Source: Rhodothermales bacterium (GTDB lineage: Bacteria; Bacteroidota; Rhodothermia; Rhodothermales; UBA10348). Taken from it: a stretch of 64,000 nucleotides of DNA. Within the stretch, counting starts at the first letter, position 1. Each line of letters opens with the position of its first letter. Position numbers and translations under genes: made by a program. The notes below the pieces were generated by a model that worked only from the letters and a program-made list of their open reading frames with translations, did not search any database and was not told the origin of the DNA. Shown one piece after another: positions 1 to 9,012 of the stretch. The stretch covers positions 124,001-188,000 of the forward strand of contig JANQQV010000007.1 in the NCBI GenBank assembly GCA_028284865.1, in the 5' to 3' direction.

Positions 1-326
1 TGGTGGTCGAAGGCCGCATTGAGCTCCGTTCGTGCACCTGTCTGTTCCGACACATCGAACCACAGCGGCTCAATGGACCATGCTCCACCCAGTGGAGGGC
101 GCACCGTCACGGATTGCGCTCCTTGCGGTATGGAGAACGGACTGCCAGAGACCAGTCCCACCCAATTCCCATCCACATAGACCATGGCTGAGTCAGCATT
201 TGAACTCACGGTAAGCTGCCGCTGTTGCGCGGACAGGTCTGATGCCGCTGCCACCATCAAAATCGCCACGATGAGAGAAGCTGTCCCTTTTCTCAACCCA
301 TCCGCGTGTAATCTCCTGCCAGTCAT
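1..326 (-). CDS. Secreted PEGA-like protein, partial (runs off left edge)
   Basis: The reading frame opens at an ATG that overlaps the stop of the upstream lipoprotein gene by four bases (ATGA) and stays open to the window edge, so about 108 N-terminal residues are visible. The start is followed by basic residues and a hydrophobic stretch (ASLIVAILMVAAAS) ending near SAQ, a plausible Sec signal peptide. The mature part (QLTVSSNADSAMVYVDGNWV, then PFSIPQGAQSVTVRPP) has the look of a PEGA-type domain: short beta strands, a 'VYVDG' turn and a 'G.qsVtv' strand. PEGA domains are usually surface or periplasmic modules of unknown role. The overlap says it is translated with the two envelope genes upstream. 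The C-terminal domains are not visible, so function is open. Confidence 0.75.
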   Translation of the reverse strand, partial: MTGRRLHADGLRKGTASLIVAILMVAAASDLSAQQRQLTVSSNADSAMVYVDGNWVGLVSGSPFSIPQGAQSVTVRPPLGGAWSIEPLWFDVSEQTGARTELNAAFDH

Positions 327-1540
327 CGTTTACCTCCGGACGGACGCTCGTCACTTGCAAGCGACTCGTCTCCTTCTTGCGAATCGGGACGGTAATACAG
401 CACCCATTTGGGTTCAGCCAAGACAACCAGTCCGCCCTCTGTCGTGGCCATCGCAGACTTGATTCGTCCGTCCACGGTGGTCTGCCAAACGATTTTTCCA
501 GAGATGGAATTAAGTGCAAAGAGCTCCTCGCCCAGCGTTCCCACGAACGCAGTCTCGCCAGCAATGAGCGGGGCGGCTGCAATCACATCGGTGAATTCTA
601 CGGCCCAGGTTTCCGATCCGTTGTCCACGTTCAGAGCCCGGACGATTCCGTCCGTACCCCCCACCAAAACGGATTTGCTCCCAAACGCCGGAGCCCCCAT
701 GCGAACATGGCTCTCCCCGCGCCAGACCCAGCGTTCGCTACCATCTTCAACATTCAGCATGTGGACACTGCCCCTGGTCGTGCTGATCACCATGTGCTCT
801 TCCACCACAGCCGGTGTCTGATACACGGGGAGCCCCATTTCCTTTTGCCACACAATCGATTGCTTGTCCAGATTGACGCGGTACATGACTCCGTCTACAT
901 CTACCAGCAGGATATCTGAATCAGAAATCCGTACGGGCGAAGCCTTGAATGTTGTGAATGGCGCCAGTTCAATGGACCAGCTTTCATCGCCATCCAATGC
1001 AGAAAACGCCCGCAGCGTGCCTTCCAAATCGACCCCAACCACTGTATCTCCGTGGCCGATCAGCGCCGTAGCGAACGGGACTCCCCTGGCTCGCCAGCGA
1101 TTCACACCCTTGGATAGGTCGAAGGCAACCAGAACGTGTTTTCCCCAAGCAACGGGAACGTAGAGCGTGCCATCATGGATGAGAGGCGATCCATCCACCG
1201 TTTCGCCCATCTGCTTGAAGCCTCTACCTCGCCCCGTCGCGACCTCAATAGTGTGAATCTCTCCCTTCCGGTTGCCGACCAGGACGCGGTCCTGGAGGAT
1301 CAACGGCGAGGAGCTACCGAATCCAGCATTGGCGCTGTATTTCCAGGCCAGCTCCAACGGAACGTCGACCTGTGCGTCAAACGCCCGACTGCGCTCATCA
1401 TTTTGTCCATCTGTCACCCAATCAGACGCCGAGGTGACCTGGGGCCGCTCAAACTGTATGGTTTGGCAACCTGCAAGCACTACACAAATCAAAAGGACTG
1501 CTGAGACACGGAGTACGGTATGATGCTGTCGAACTCCCAT
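323..1540 (-). CDS. PQQ-binding-like beta-propeller lipoprotein (BamB-like)
   Basis: About 405 residues. The N-terminus is a lipoprotein signal with lipobox VLAGC, so it is probably anchored in the outer or inner membrane. The rest is a chain of beta-propeller blades of the PQQ/WD type, with repeats such as 'G.l.ALnv.nGsetW', 'GkIvWQTTV' and 'GiVRALNVDNGSETW'. This is the fold of BamB, a scaffold of the outer-membrane protein assembly machine. The ATG at 1540 overlaps the stop of the upstream gene (TGATG); an in-frame GTG 12 bases earlier is an alternative start. It sits in a tightly overlapping operon with a BamA-like barrel protein upstream and a secreted PEGA-like protein downstream. A BamB-like role is inferred from fold and neighbours; many propeller lipoproteins are not BamB. 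Confidence 0.8.
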   Translation of the reverse strand: MGVRQHHTVLRVSAVLLICVVLAGCQTIQFERPQVTSASDWVTDGQNDERSRAFDAQVDVPLELAWKYSANAGFGSSSPLILQDRVLVGNRKGEIHTIEVATGRGRGFKQMGETVDGSPLIHDGTLYVPVAWGKHVLVAFDLSKGVNRWRARGVPFATALIGHGDTVVGVDLEGTLRAFSALDGDESWSIELAPFTTFKASPVRISDSDILLVDVDGVMYRVNLDKQSIVWQKEMGLPVYQTPAVVEEHMVISTTRGSVHMLNVEDGSERWVWRGESHVRMGAPAFGSKSVLVGGTDGIVRALNVDNGSETWAVEFTDVIAAAPLIAGETAFVGTLGEELFALNSISGKIVWQTTVDGRIKSAMATTEGGLVVLAEPKWVLYYRPDSQEGDESLASDERPSGGKR

Positions 1541-4527
1541 CAGAAGTCCCACCCGAAAAAGAATTGGCGGAATACCTTGTCCTGTCGCTGGAATCCGTCG
1601 CGATAACGTCGCCCAACATCATAACGGAGGACAAAGGCGCCGAACAGATTCATCCGGAAGCCAATGCCGGCCGCACCGAGGGTTTCCCCCGATCGAAGTT
1701 CAGGTCTGATTTCATTGTAGTCATCATTCCACGCGTGCGCGGCGTCGAAAAAGAGGGCTCCACGCAGACTCGCAATACCAAATGGAGCGAGAATGGGAAA
1801 CATGACCGATGGAGCATTCAGAATCGGGAATCGCAGCTCCTGGGAAGTGAACCACATCTTCTGACCGCGCACGTCGAACCAGCGGAACCCTCTCAGGTCC
1901 CAGCTACCACCCAGCACGAACAGCCGTGCTTCGCGTCCTTCGTTGATACGCGCCATTCCCCACGTTGCGAAGGTGATGTCTCGGGTGATGCGGAAGTATT
2001 TGCGCACGTCCGCCATGAGCGTGTAGTAGCTGACGTTGGCATACAGGATATCAGAGGTGTACCCCGCCGTAAGACTTGTTCGCCAGCCGCCGGAAGGGCC
2101 ATTCATCCAGTACAGGGCTTTGTCCCGAACCAGAGAAACCGAACTCGACAACAGCAACGCGTCCCGATCGACATTGCGGATATTGATGTCTTTGCTGGTC
2201 CAGTTGATCGACGAGGTGATTTCCAGACGGGTGAACTTGGACAGCGGATAGCTGACGAGTCCGAATCCACCGTAGATCGTCTCGAAGAAGACCGGAAACT
2301 CAGTCGGTGCATCCGGATCCGTCACGTCGAATCGCCGACCGGAGAACCGATAGGCACCATAGCCGATGTTAGCCCGACGGTTCATCTTGAAGCGCGCCAC
2401 CTGGAAGCTCATGTCCCGGATGAAGCTGCGTCGTCCTGTACCGGTGTTGAGCAGAGTGAAATACAAGTAGTCATCACCCAGCATATCCGAGAACGCGAAC
2501 ACTGCGCCGCCTGTCGTTCCAAGTACAGGATTCTGGGATACAGTACCCTGTGCGATGTCCAGTTGGAATTTCCGCTTATAGCGTCCCTCTTTCGCGTCTT
2601 TACCCAGCTCGAGGGTCTCATACTGCCAGGAACGACCGACGGTGTTCAACGCTGCAATCGTGGTCTCACGAGGGGTCTCGAGTCGGCTCGAAACATCCGG
2701 AAGCTGTCTGATCGTGAAGCTCAGTCCCTCGAAGCTGGTAAAGACAATTCGATCATCAGTGGTCCATACGGGGTCATACGAAGCAGAAACCAGCCTGGTC
2801 AAACGTTTCATCTTTCTACCGACCGGCTCTCCGCCGATGATCGACGAACCGGATTCTTCCAATTCAGTCATCCCATTCGATCCAGCAGCCACAACGGGAT
2901 TGAATACGTCATCGGAGGACATATCTGCGACCCAGATATCCTGTGTACCGAATCTGCCCTGTTCGTCCTTCGCCGCGGAGATGAACGCCAAGTGACTTCC
3001 GTCTGGACTCCAGGATGGAGACACATCGTATCGGTCGCCATACGTTACGTAAGTGATCAGACCTGAGTCGACTTCGTAGGCGAATAAATTGTAGGCGCCA
3101 CCCTCACCCAAAGCAGTCCTGTCAGACGAGAATGCGATGTGAGCGCCGTCTGGGCTCCAAGCCGGGTCGCGATCATCGAAATCATCGCGCATGAGTTGGA
3201 CCAAATGATCGTCATCCCGGTGGTAGACATACAGATCCGAAAAGCCGGAGCGCGTGATCGCCGTGAACACCAAGGATCGCCCGTCGGGGCTCCAGGAAGG
3301 CGAATAGACGGCAATCAGATCCCGGAATCGATACGTATTGACTAGCTCGTCAGCGACGAGATCGTACACGTGGATCACGTTTTGTCCACCCGACTTGGTC
3401 ACAAAGGCCAGCTGACCATCACTTGACACAGATATCCGGCTTTCGAATAAGTGGAAGGATTCGAAGTCATCACTTCGCTCTCCTTCAATCAGGATCTTGG
3501 GATCCCCTTTGGGGGCATAGTCGTCGTCGATCTCGACTTCGTAGACATTCGAAAGTCCGTTCAGATTGCCGACGAAATACACCTTCCGCGTGCCGTCTTC
3601 GAACTGGAAGAAGTTCGGCTTTGCACTGAACCCTTCCGTGGACACGCCACCCGCGATGAGCGAGGGCATTTCCACATTCTGCAGATCCGGGTAGTAGCGC
3701 TCTTTCAGCCATTCCTGGAATGCCAGGGAAATGACCTCGATCTCCTCCTGGAACGTGGTCTCCATGACGACCCGGAAATCGCGGTCCCGCCAGGCGTTTT
3801 CGATCAGCTCCAGCAGTCGCTCTTCGCCGTATCGTTCCGCAAAGAAGCGGCAGAGAGCCTCCCCTTGCTTGTACATGACAAACGACCCACGAATCCTCCC
3901 CATCGATTCGAGCGGAGGCAGGTAGTTGGTGAACAGCCCGTCCCGGATGACCATCTCATGTTGATGATCCGGATCGCCTGACCAGTATTCGGCGATGCCT
4001 TCGGTGAACCACAACGGCAATCCACGCTCCATTACCCGGCGGTGATCGCGCATGACCCTCGCCAGTTTGTTGAACGTGAACACGTGTACCATCTCGTGGC
4101 GAATCACCCGGCGGAAACGATGCAGATTACCGTTGGCCGGGATGACCACACGACCTTTCAACCACTCGTAGAATCCGCCAACACCATCCGGAATGAAATT
4201 GGGGATGATGTTCGTCTGCTTGAAATGCAGATTGCTTGAGTAGAAGATGAGTGGGACGCGGTGATTGAGCGAGAAATTGAACTTGTGCTCGAGGTCCCGA
4301 TAGGCTTCTTCCGCGAAATGCGCTCCATGCTCTGCAAGCTCCTGCATTTCGGGGTAATAGTAGATGTCGAAATGCTCGGTCTCCATCACCTGCCAATCAA
4401 AGTCCTCGTACTGGACCTTGTTGCGGCCGAAGTGATAGCCGAACTGCGCCCACGATTCTGCTACAGGGCCGAGGGCCATGAGCAACAGGAGAACGGAGAC
4501 GATTCGAGCAAAGGGAGTTCTGGGCAT
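1540..4527 (-). CDS. Outer-membrane protein with zincin peptidase-like, TolB propeller and beta-barrel domains
   Basis: About 995 residues. A signal peptide (hydrophobic run, then ESWAQ) leads into a peptidase-MA-like domain with a zincin motif RHEMVH near residue 145 and downstream WFTEGIAEYW near 175, which could give the third metal ligand. A TolB-type propeller follows, with repeated blades 'SPSWSPDGRSLVF', 'DPAWSPDGAHIAFSSD' and 'SPSWSPDGSHLAF'. The last 300 residues alternate like transmembrane strands, with an 'LRGF' turn (SWDLRGFRWFDVRG) and a terminal 'RQFFFGWDF', as in BamA/TamA-family barrels (surface antigen D15). The product is probably an outer-membrane barrel with a large periplasmic part. 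ATG at 4527 is preferred; a GTG lies directly before it. It is first of a three-gene overlapping operon. Substrate unknown. Confidence 0.85.
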   Translation of the reverse strand: MPRTPFARIVSVLLLLMALGPVAESWAQFGYHFGRNKVQYEDFDWQVMETEHFDIYYYPEMQELAEHGAHFAEEAYRDLEHKFNFSLNHRVPLIFYSSNLHFKQTNIIPNFIPDGVGGFYEWLKGRVVIPANGNLHRFRRVIRHEMVHVFTFNKLARVMRDHRRVMERGLPLWFTEGIAEYWSGDPDHQHEMVIRDGLFTNYLPPLESMGRIRGSFVMYKQGEALCRFFAERYGEERLLELIENAWRDRDFRVVMETTFQEEIEVISLAFQEWLKERYYPDLQNVEMPSLIAGGVSTEGFSAKPNFFQFEDGTRKVYFVGNLNGLSNVYEVEIDDDYAPKGDPKILIEGERSDDFESFHLFESRISVSSDGQLAFVTKSGGQNVIHVYDLVADELVNTYRFRDLIAVYSPSWSPDGRSLVFTAITRSGFSDLYVYHRDDDHLVQLMRDDFDDRDPAWSPDGAHIAFSSDRTALGEGGAYNLFAYEVDSGLITYVTYGDRYDVSPSWSPDGSHLAFISAAKDEQGRFGTQDIWVADMSSDDVFNPVVAAGSNGMTELEESGSSIIGGEPVGRKMKRLTRLVSASYDPVWTTDDRIVFTSFEGLSFTIRQLPDVSSRLETPRETTIAALNTVGRSWQYETLELGKDAKEGRYKRKFQLDIAQGTVSQNPVLGTTGGAVFAFSDMLGDDYLYFTLLNTGTGRRSFIRDMSFQVARFKMNRRANIGYGAYRFSGRRFDVTDPDAPTEFPVFFETIYGGFGLVSYPLSKFTRLEITSSINWTSKDINIRNVDRDALLLSSSVSLVRDKALYWMNGPSGGWRTSLTAGYTSDILYANVSYYTLMADVRKYFRITRDITFATWGMARINEGREARLFVLGGSWDLRGFRWFDVRGQKMWFTSQELRFPILNAPSVMFPILAPFGIASLRGALFFDAAHAWNDDYNEIRPELRSGETLGAAGIGFRMNLFGAFVLRYDVGRRYRDGFQRQDKVFRQFFFGWDF

Positions 4528-4666
4528 CACGCCGGGAAGCTACAATCCCCTCCTCTCGTCACACACACGGTCGAGCCCCGTTGTCAAAGAATTGCGCCAA
4601 ACGGCTCTACGCCATACCCGAACGGATCTCGGCCGCAAGCAATTGCGCCGCACAGGTCCCGGTGAA

Positions 4667-6451
4667 TCACCCGTCGGGACCTTCGAGGAAGAAAGAGACG
4701 CCACATGCGTGTTCTTCCAGCCACCGATCCATGAATGAACGGAACTCCTCTGGATCGGAAGACGCGAGTGCCCTGCGAGCCAAGCCTTCTCCTTCGGAGA
4801 GCTTCATGGCTCGTATGACGCGCTTGATCGCGGGCAGATACACCGGCGAAGCGGACAGGGTGTCAATACCAAGTCCCAACAGAACAGGAACTGCACGCAG
4901 ATTGGTGGCCAACTCGCCACATAGCGAAACGGGGATGCCTGCGGCTTTTGCGGCATTCGTGGTCAACTGGATCAGCTGCAGCACGGCTGGATGCAGCTCG
5001 TCATAGATCTCGGCCACCATGTCGTTGCCTCGATCTACCGCCAGAACGTACTGTGTCAGGTCGTTCGTCCCGATCGAAAAGAAATCAACCTCTTTTGCGA
5101 ACAGGTCGGCCTGAAGCGCCACGGAAGGTACCTCCACCATCACGCCCAACGGAATGTCTTCGTCGAAGGCCATACCCTCTTCGCGAAGATCGGTCTTCGT
5201 TTGCTCGAGCAACTCCTTGAACCGTCGAACCTCTCCAATCTCGGTGATCATGGGCAAGAGCAACCGGATCGGGCCGTGAACACTTGCCCTGAGAATGGCC
5301 CGTAACTGTGGTTGAAGCAGCTCCGGCTTATCCATGAGGATCCGGATGCCGCGCCAACCCAGAAAAGGGTTGTGCTCCCGGTGACCCATCGGTAGCAACT
5401 TGTCGCCACCGAGGTCCAGGAGCCGGAAGGTCGTCGTGTGCGGCGCGACGGCTTCGATCACCTTGCTGTACTCTGCGGCCTGCTCCTCTTCCGTCACGAG
5501 CGCGCGGCCCTCCATCAGAAGCATCATCTCCGTCCTGAAGAGCCCAACCCCCTTCGCGCCGTTCTCTTCCATCAAAGGAATCTCTTCGCGAAGCTCCAGA
5601 TTGGCTTGCAGGCCAACGGGATGTCCGTCAAGGGTTTCTGCGGGAAGATCTACGAGTTGTTTGTCTTGCAGCTGCAGTCTGGCGTAGCGCTTTTGCTTCA
5701 CCCGATAGCTGGCCAACGTTTCGTCATCCGGGTTGACGATCATCTCGCCCCGGATCCCATCCAGCACCACCAGGTCCCCTGATTTGACCTGACCGGTTCC
5801 GCCGTGCGTGCTCACGATGGCGGGCACGCCCAGCGCACGCGCCATGATCGAGACGTGAGAGGTCGGGCCTCCGAAATCGGTCGCGCAGCCAAGAATACCA
5901 CGTCGGCTGAACAGAATGATATCTGCTGCCGTCAGGTTTTCAGCAATCACAATGGTCTCTTCATCCACAGCCGACAGAATGCGCCCACGACGTAGATGAC
6001 GGATGATCCTGTCCTGGATGTCCAAAAGATCGTTGGACCGCTCACGGAGATATTCCGAATCGGAAGCTTCCATGACCTGGCGATGCTTGCTCATCACCGT
6101 TTGAACGGCGTATCCAGCGTTGATGCCATGATTCTCGATGTAGGAAACCACCTCGGGATACATGGTGGGGTCCCGAAGGATCATCAGCTGGGCTTCGAAT
6201 ATTTCGGCGCTGCCCTCACCCAGCTTCTCGCGCGTGACGGCGATGATCTTGTGCAGGTCACGTTCTGCGCGCTTGACTGCTTTCTCGAACCGCTCCTTCT
6301 CGTGCTCAACCTGTTCGGGGTCTATGTCACGCCGTTCCACGTCGAATGACACTTTCGCGTACAGATAGGCGGGCCCGATGGCGATGCCTGGCGATACGCC
6401 AATGCCTTTGCAAATGGTATGCTCTTCAGATGTCGTTTCGGGCTCCGTCAT
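4667..6451 (-). CDS. ptsI: PTS enzyme I (phosphoenolpyruvate-protein phosphotransferase)
   Basis: 594 residues, the usual length for enzyme I. It takes phosphate from PEP onto a histidine and passes it to HPr in the cytoplasm. Visible features are the N-terminal 'GIGVSPGIAIGPAYLY', the phospho-histidine motif GGPTSHVSIMARALGVPAI, and the C-terminal PEP-binding barrel with 'GVGLFRTEMMLL', 'RILMDKPEL' and 'FFSIGTNDLTQYVLAVDRGN', plus the catalytic-cysteine region 'VSLCGELA'. The HPr gene lies 51 bases upstream on the same strand, so the two are co-transcribed. No sugar enzyme II genes lie in the window, so the system may be regulatory rather than for sugar import. Confidence 0.96.
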   Translation of the reverse strand: MTEPETTSEEHTICKGIGVSPGIAIGPAYLYAKVSFDVERRDIDPEQVEHEKERFEKAVKRAERDLHKIIAVTREKLGEGSAEIFEAQLMILRDPTMYPEVVSYIENHGINAGYAVQTVMSKHRQVMEASDSEYLRERSNDLLDIQDRIIRHLRRGRILSAVDEETIVIAENLTAADIILFSRRGILGCATDFGGPTSHVSIMARALGVPAIVSTHGGTGQVKSGDLVVLDGIRGEMIVNPDDETLASYRVKQKRYARLQLQDKQLVDLPAETLDGHPVGLQANLELREEIPLMEENGAKGVGLFRTEMMLLMEGRALVTEEEQAAEYSKVIEAVAPHTTTFRLLDLGGDKLLPMGHREHNPFLGWRGIRILMDKPELLQPQLRAILRASVHGPIRLLLPMITEIGEVRRFKELLEQTKTDLREEGMAFDEDIPLGVMVEVPSVALQADLFAKEVDFFSIGTNDLTQYVLAVDRGNDMVAEIYDELHPAVLQLIQLTTNAAKAAGIPVSLCGELATNLRAVPVLLGLGIDTLSASPVYLPAIKRVIRAMKLSEGEGLARRALASSDPEEFRSFMDRWLEEHACGVSFFLEGPDG

Positions 6452-6502
6452 GAAGCGAAGGCGGGAATGGGCTGAGACGGATGAACTGGGGCGGCGTGCA
6501 GG

Positions 6503-6772
6503 TTACTTGACCTCTCCGAAGCCATCTGCAAAGATCGCTTCCATGGCGACAAGGGCCTCTTGTTCGTCAGGACCGTCAAAAATGAGGTTCAAGGTTGCCC
6601 CTTGCTCGGCGGCAAGCGTCATCACGCCGATAATGCTCTTGCCGTTGATCTCGTATCCGTCTTTCTGGATGAAAAACTCTGACTGGAACTGCGATGCAGT
6701 CCGAACAATCATTGAAGCAGGACGGGTGTGCAGCCCAGCTCGATTGGTCACAGTCACTTCTTTTTCGATCAT
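6503..6772 (-). CDS. ptsH: Phosphocarrier protein HPr
   Basis: 89 residues. The active-site histidine His15 sits in NRAGLHTRPAS, and a serine at residue 46 lies in INGKSIIGVMTLAA, the site that HPr kinase phosphorylates in organisms that have that enzyme. The cytoplasmic protein relays phosphate from enzyme I to EIIA-type domains. It lies 13 bases after the polyprenyl synthase stop and just before ptsI, forming adk-polyprenyl synthase-ptsH-ptsI. A possible partner in the window is the EIIA-like domain of the permease near 25.4-27.5 kb. Confidence 0.96.
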   Translation of the reverse strand: MIEKEVTVTNRAGLHTRPASMIVRTASQFQSEFFIQKDGYEINGKSIIGVMTLAAEQGATLNLIFDGPDEQEALVAMEAIFADGFGEVK

Positions 6773-6785
6773 GGAATGAACGATC

Positions 6786-7766
6786 TCAGTGCAGGCGTTG
6801 CTGCATTTTATGGGTCAGGGTGGCAAGACCTTCCTTGCCAACGCTCTGTGGCAAAGAGCCGATTCTGTTCAACGCCTGGGTGGAGTGGAATATAACTGCT
6901 TTGCGAGCGGAATCGATAACGCCAGCTTCCTCCATCCTGCGCCGCGCCTCGGGGATTTCCCCAGGCTTCGCCCCTCCCCGTTCGACCAGCCCACTGAACC
7001 AATCATGGTGAGCATTTGATGGATCCAGGGCCTGAAGCAACAGCCACGTCTTCTTGGCAGCCATCAGGTCGCCTCCGACGGGCTTACCCCACGCTGCTGA
7101 ATCGGCAGTCAGGTCGAGCAAGTCGTCCTGAATCTGGAACGCGCGACCCAGGTGATGCCCGATCTCCTGAAGCACCTTCAATTCGCGCGCGGAGGATTGG
7201 CCGGTCATTCCGCCCAGCATCAACGCACATTCAAGCAAGGCCGACGTTTTTTGGTCGATCATCTGGAGATACTCATCCAGCGTGACGTCGTCCCTTTCCT
7301 CGAAAGCCATGTCGCGAATCTGACCTTCGCAAAGCTTGCGGACGGTATCCGTAAACACATCCAGTGCTGCTCTGAGTGTGGCGTCAGGAAAGGCCAGAAG
7401 CAGCTCAACCGTCTTCCCGAGGAGGTAATCTCCGGTCAGGATGGCGGTGGGTTCGTCCCACTTTACATGGATCGTGTCACGTCCGCGCCGGGTCGGAGAC
7501 CGATCCATGATGTCGTCGTGAACCAGCGTGAAAATGTGAAAGACCTCTACGGCGGCGGCTGCCTTCATGGCAACCCCGCGGTCTCCGTCAAAAACGGAGC
7601 TCGCACACAGCACGAGATTCGGACGGAAACGCTTGCCTTTGCCGGCAAGGATGTAAGCGGCGGGCGCGTACAACCGCTCGGGGTCTACGCGATCGATGAC
7701 GGCACCGAGTTCAGTTTCGAAGTCGGCCGCGTTCTTTGACAGGAAAGCTGCTATGTCTGCAGCCAT
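6786..7766 (-). CDS. Polyprenyl diphosphate synthase (isoprenoid chain elongation)
   Basis: 326 residues, typical of trans-prenyltransferases. It condenses isopentenyl diphosphate units onto an allylic diphosphate. The first aspartate-rich motif is LVHDDIMDRSPTRRG and the second is FQIQDDLLDLTAD; 'GKGKRFRP' near the N-terminus binds diphosphate. Chain length (geranylgeranyl to octaprenyl) cannot be read safely from the sequence; products may feed quinones or carotenoids. It is separated from adk upstream by two bases and from ptsH by 13, so all are probably one transcript. Confidence 0.92.
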   Translation of the reverse strand: MAADIAAFLSKNAADFETELGAVIDRVDPERLYAPAAYILAGKGKRFRPNLVLCASSVFDGDRGVAMKAAAAVEVFHIFTLVHDDIMDRSPTRRGRDTIHVKWDEPTAILTGDYLLGKTVELLLAFPDATLRAALDVFTDTVRKLCEGQIRDMAFEERDDVTLDEYLQMIDQKTSALLECALMLGGMTGQSSARELKVLQEIGHHLGRAFQIQDDLLDLTADSAAWGKPVGGDLMAAKKTWLLLQALDPSNAHHDWFSGLVERGGAKPGEIPEARRRMEEAGVIDSARKAVIFHSTQALNRIGSLPQSVGKEGLATLTHKMQQRLH

Positions 7767-7768
7767 GC

Positions 7769-8413
7769 TCAGCGTTTTGAATCCGATTCCAGGACGGCAT
7801 CCCGGATCAGCTGATACACATCCTCAAACGATCCGCGACCGTCGATCTCCTGAAGCATGCCGCGCTCGCGGTACCATGCCTGCACCGGGTGTGTCTCCTC
7901 GTCGTAGATCTCCAGCCGGTGCATGATGGCCTCGGGCGTGTCGTCCTTGCGCTGGATGATCAGCTCTTCAGGTACGTCTGCTGGTGGCGGTTTGAAGTCG
8001 AGATGGTAATTCTCGCCCGTCTCGCGATTCACACGGCGTTTCGACAGGCGATCGATGATTACCTCAGGCGGAACGACCAGGCTCAGTACGGTGTCCAGTT
8101 CGGTGCCCCGGCCAGTGAGAAACTCTTCGAGCCACTCTGCCTGTTCAATGGTTCGCGGATATCCATCGAGTACGAAACGATCCAGACGAACCTTCTCGAT
8201 CGCATTTTCGGCCAATTCTCGCACGAGAGCTCCGGGCACGAGCTTGCCGGCTTCAACGTACCCTTTGGCTTGAAGACCGACCTCCGTCCCGCCACGAATC
8301 GCTCTCCTGAGAAGTACGCCAGTCGAGATATGGGCAACCCCTTCCCGTTCTGACAGGAAGCGTGCCTGGGACCCTTTCCCAACACCCGGTGGACCAAAAA
8401 GGACGATTCTCAT
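7769..8413 (-). CDS. adk: Adenylate kinase
   Basis: 214 residues. It interconverts ATP plus AMP with two ADP in the cytoplasm. The P-loop is FGPPGVGKGSQA; the AMP-binding segment follows (STGVLLRRAI), then 'FVLDGYPRTIEQAEWLEE' and a LID region 'RRVNRETGENYHLDFKPP'. The LID has no cysteines, so it is of the non-zinc long type. ATG start at 8413. The stop is two bases from the polyprenyl synthase start, consistent with translational coupling. Confidence 0.95.
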   Translation of the reverse strand: MRIVLFGPPGVGKGSQARFLSEREGVAHISTGVLLRRAIRGGTEVGLQAKGYVEAGKLVPGALVRELAENAIEKVRLDRFVLDGYPRTIEQAEWLEEFLTGRGTELDTVLSLVVPPEVIIDRLSKRRVNRETGENYHLDFKPPPADVPEELIIQRKDDTPEAIMHRLEIYDEETHPVQAWYRERGMLQEIDGRGSFEDVYQLIRDAVLESDSKR

Positions 8414-8517
8414 GAAGATGCAAACAGTCGGAGATGCGTTCCGGGTAAACCTGGCGCTGGTTTCCCCCGAAAAAGCAGCGTTTCACCCCGCTCGGCGACA
8501 AATGATTCCTGATCCGG

Positions 8518-9012
8518 TCAGCCCTTGTCGGGATGCTCCTTTTCTTCAACGAGTCTCGTCTGCAGCCACTTGGAAAACTCGGCGATGAGTACCGAGCCAC
8601 CCGAATTCAGCAACTGCTTCGCTGCGCTCGACAAAACTCCTTCCCGCTCGGGATTCAACTCCACTATAGGAGGATGATCATTCAGCGCATCCCGGACAGC
8701 TTCCTCAGGCGTGTCTGATCGACTCAGCCGGTCTGCGATCGCGTCACCCAAGCGGTCAGCCAGTCGCTCCAGTCCATCGCCGTAATCGGACGACGACCGA
8801 TTCCTGGAACGATTGAGCAATTGATATCCGACCAGAAAGCCGGCACCAATGGCCAAGCCCAGCTTGATGTTGCGCTTGCTTCTAAGTGCTTTCGGGACTC
8901 TCAGGTTCTTGCCTGGAATGGCGGATTCGAGCTTGTCGAATCGCCCAGAAATGGCCTGTGATTTCTCTTTCAGGCGCGCTTGCAGTTCTTCGCGTGTTCG
9001 GGTCTCAGCCAT
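8518..9012 (-). CDS. YqjD/DUF3618-like membrane-associated protein
   Basis: 164 residues, no enzymatic motif. An amphipathic N-terminus (TREELQARLKEKSQAISGRFDKLE) is followed by one membrane segment (LGLAIGAGFLVGYQLL) and a charged tail. This helix-TM plan resembles YqjD/DUF3618-type proteins, often next to YqjE/holin-X proteins, and the gene just upstream here is such a protein. Its start overlaps that gene's stop by eight bases, so the two are translated together. Role unknown; membrane or ribosome association is suggested only by analogy. Confidence 0.7.
   Translation of the reverse strand: MAETRTREELQARLKEKSQAISGRFDKLESAIPGKNLRVPKALRSKRNIKLGLAIGAGFLVGYQLLNRSRNRSSSDYGDGLERLADRLGDAIADRLSRSDTPEEAVRDALNDHPPIVELNPEREGVLSSAAKQLLNSGGSVLIAEFSKWLQTRLVEEKEHPDKG

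Noticed and set aside
1564-3066. 500-codon plus-strand frame antisense to the barrel protein
   Set aside because: Composition is atypical, no family resemblance, and it lies opposite a clear multi-domain gene. It is a shadow.
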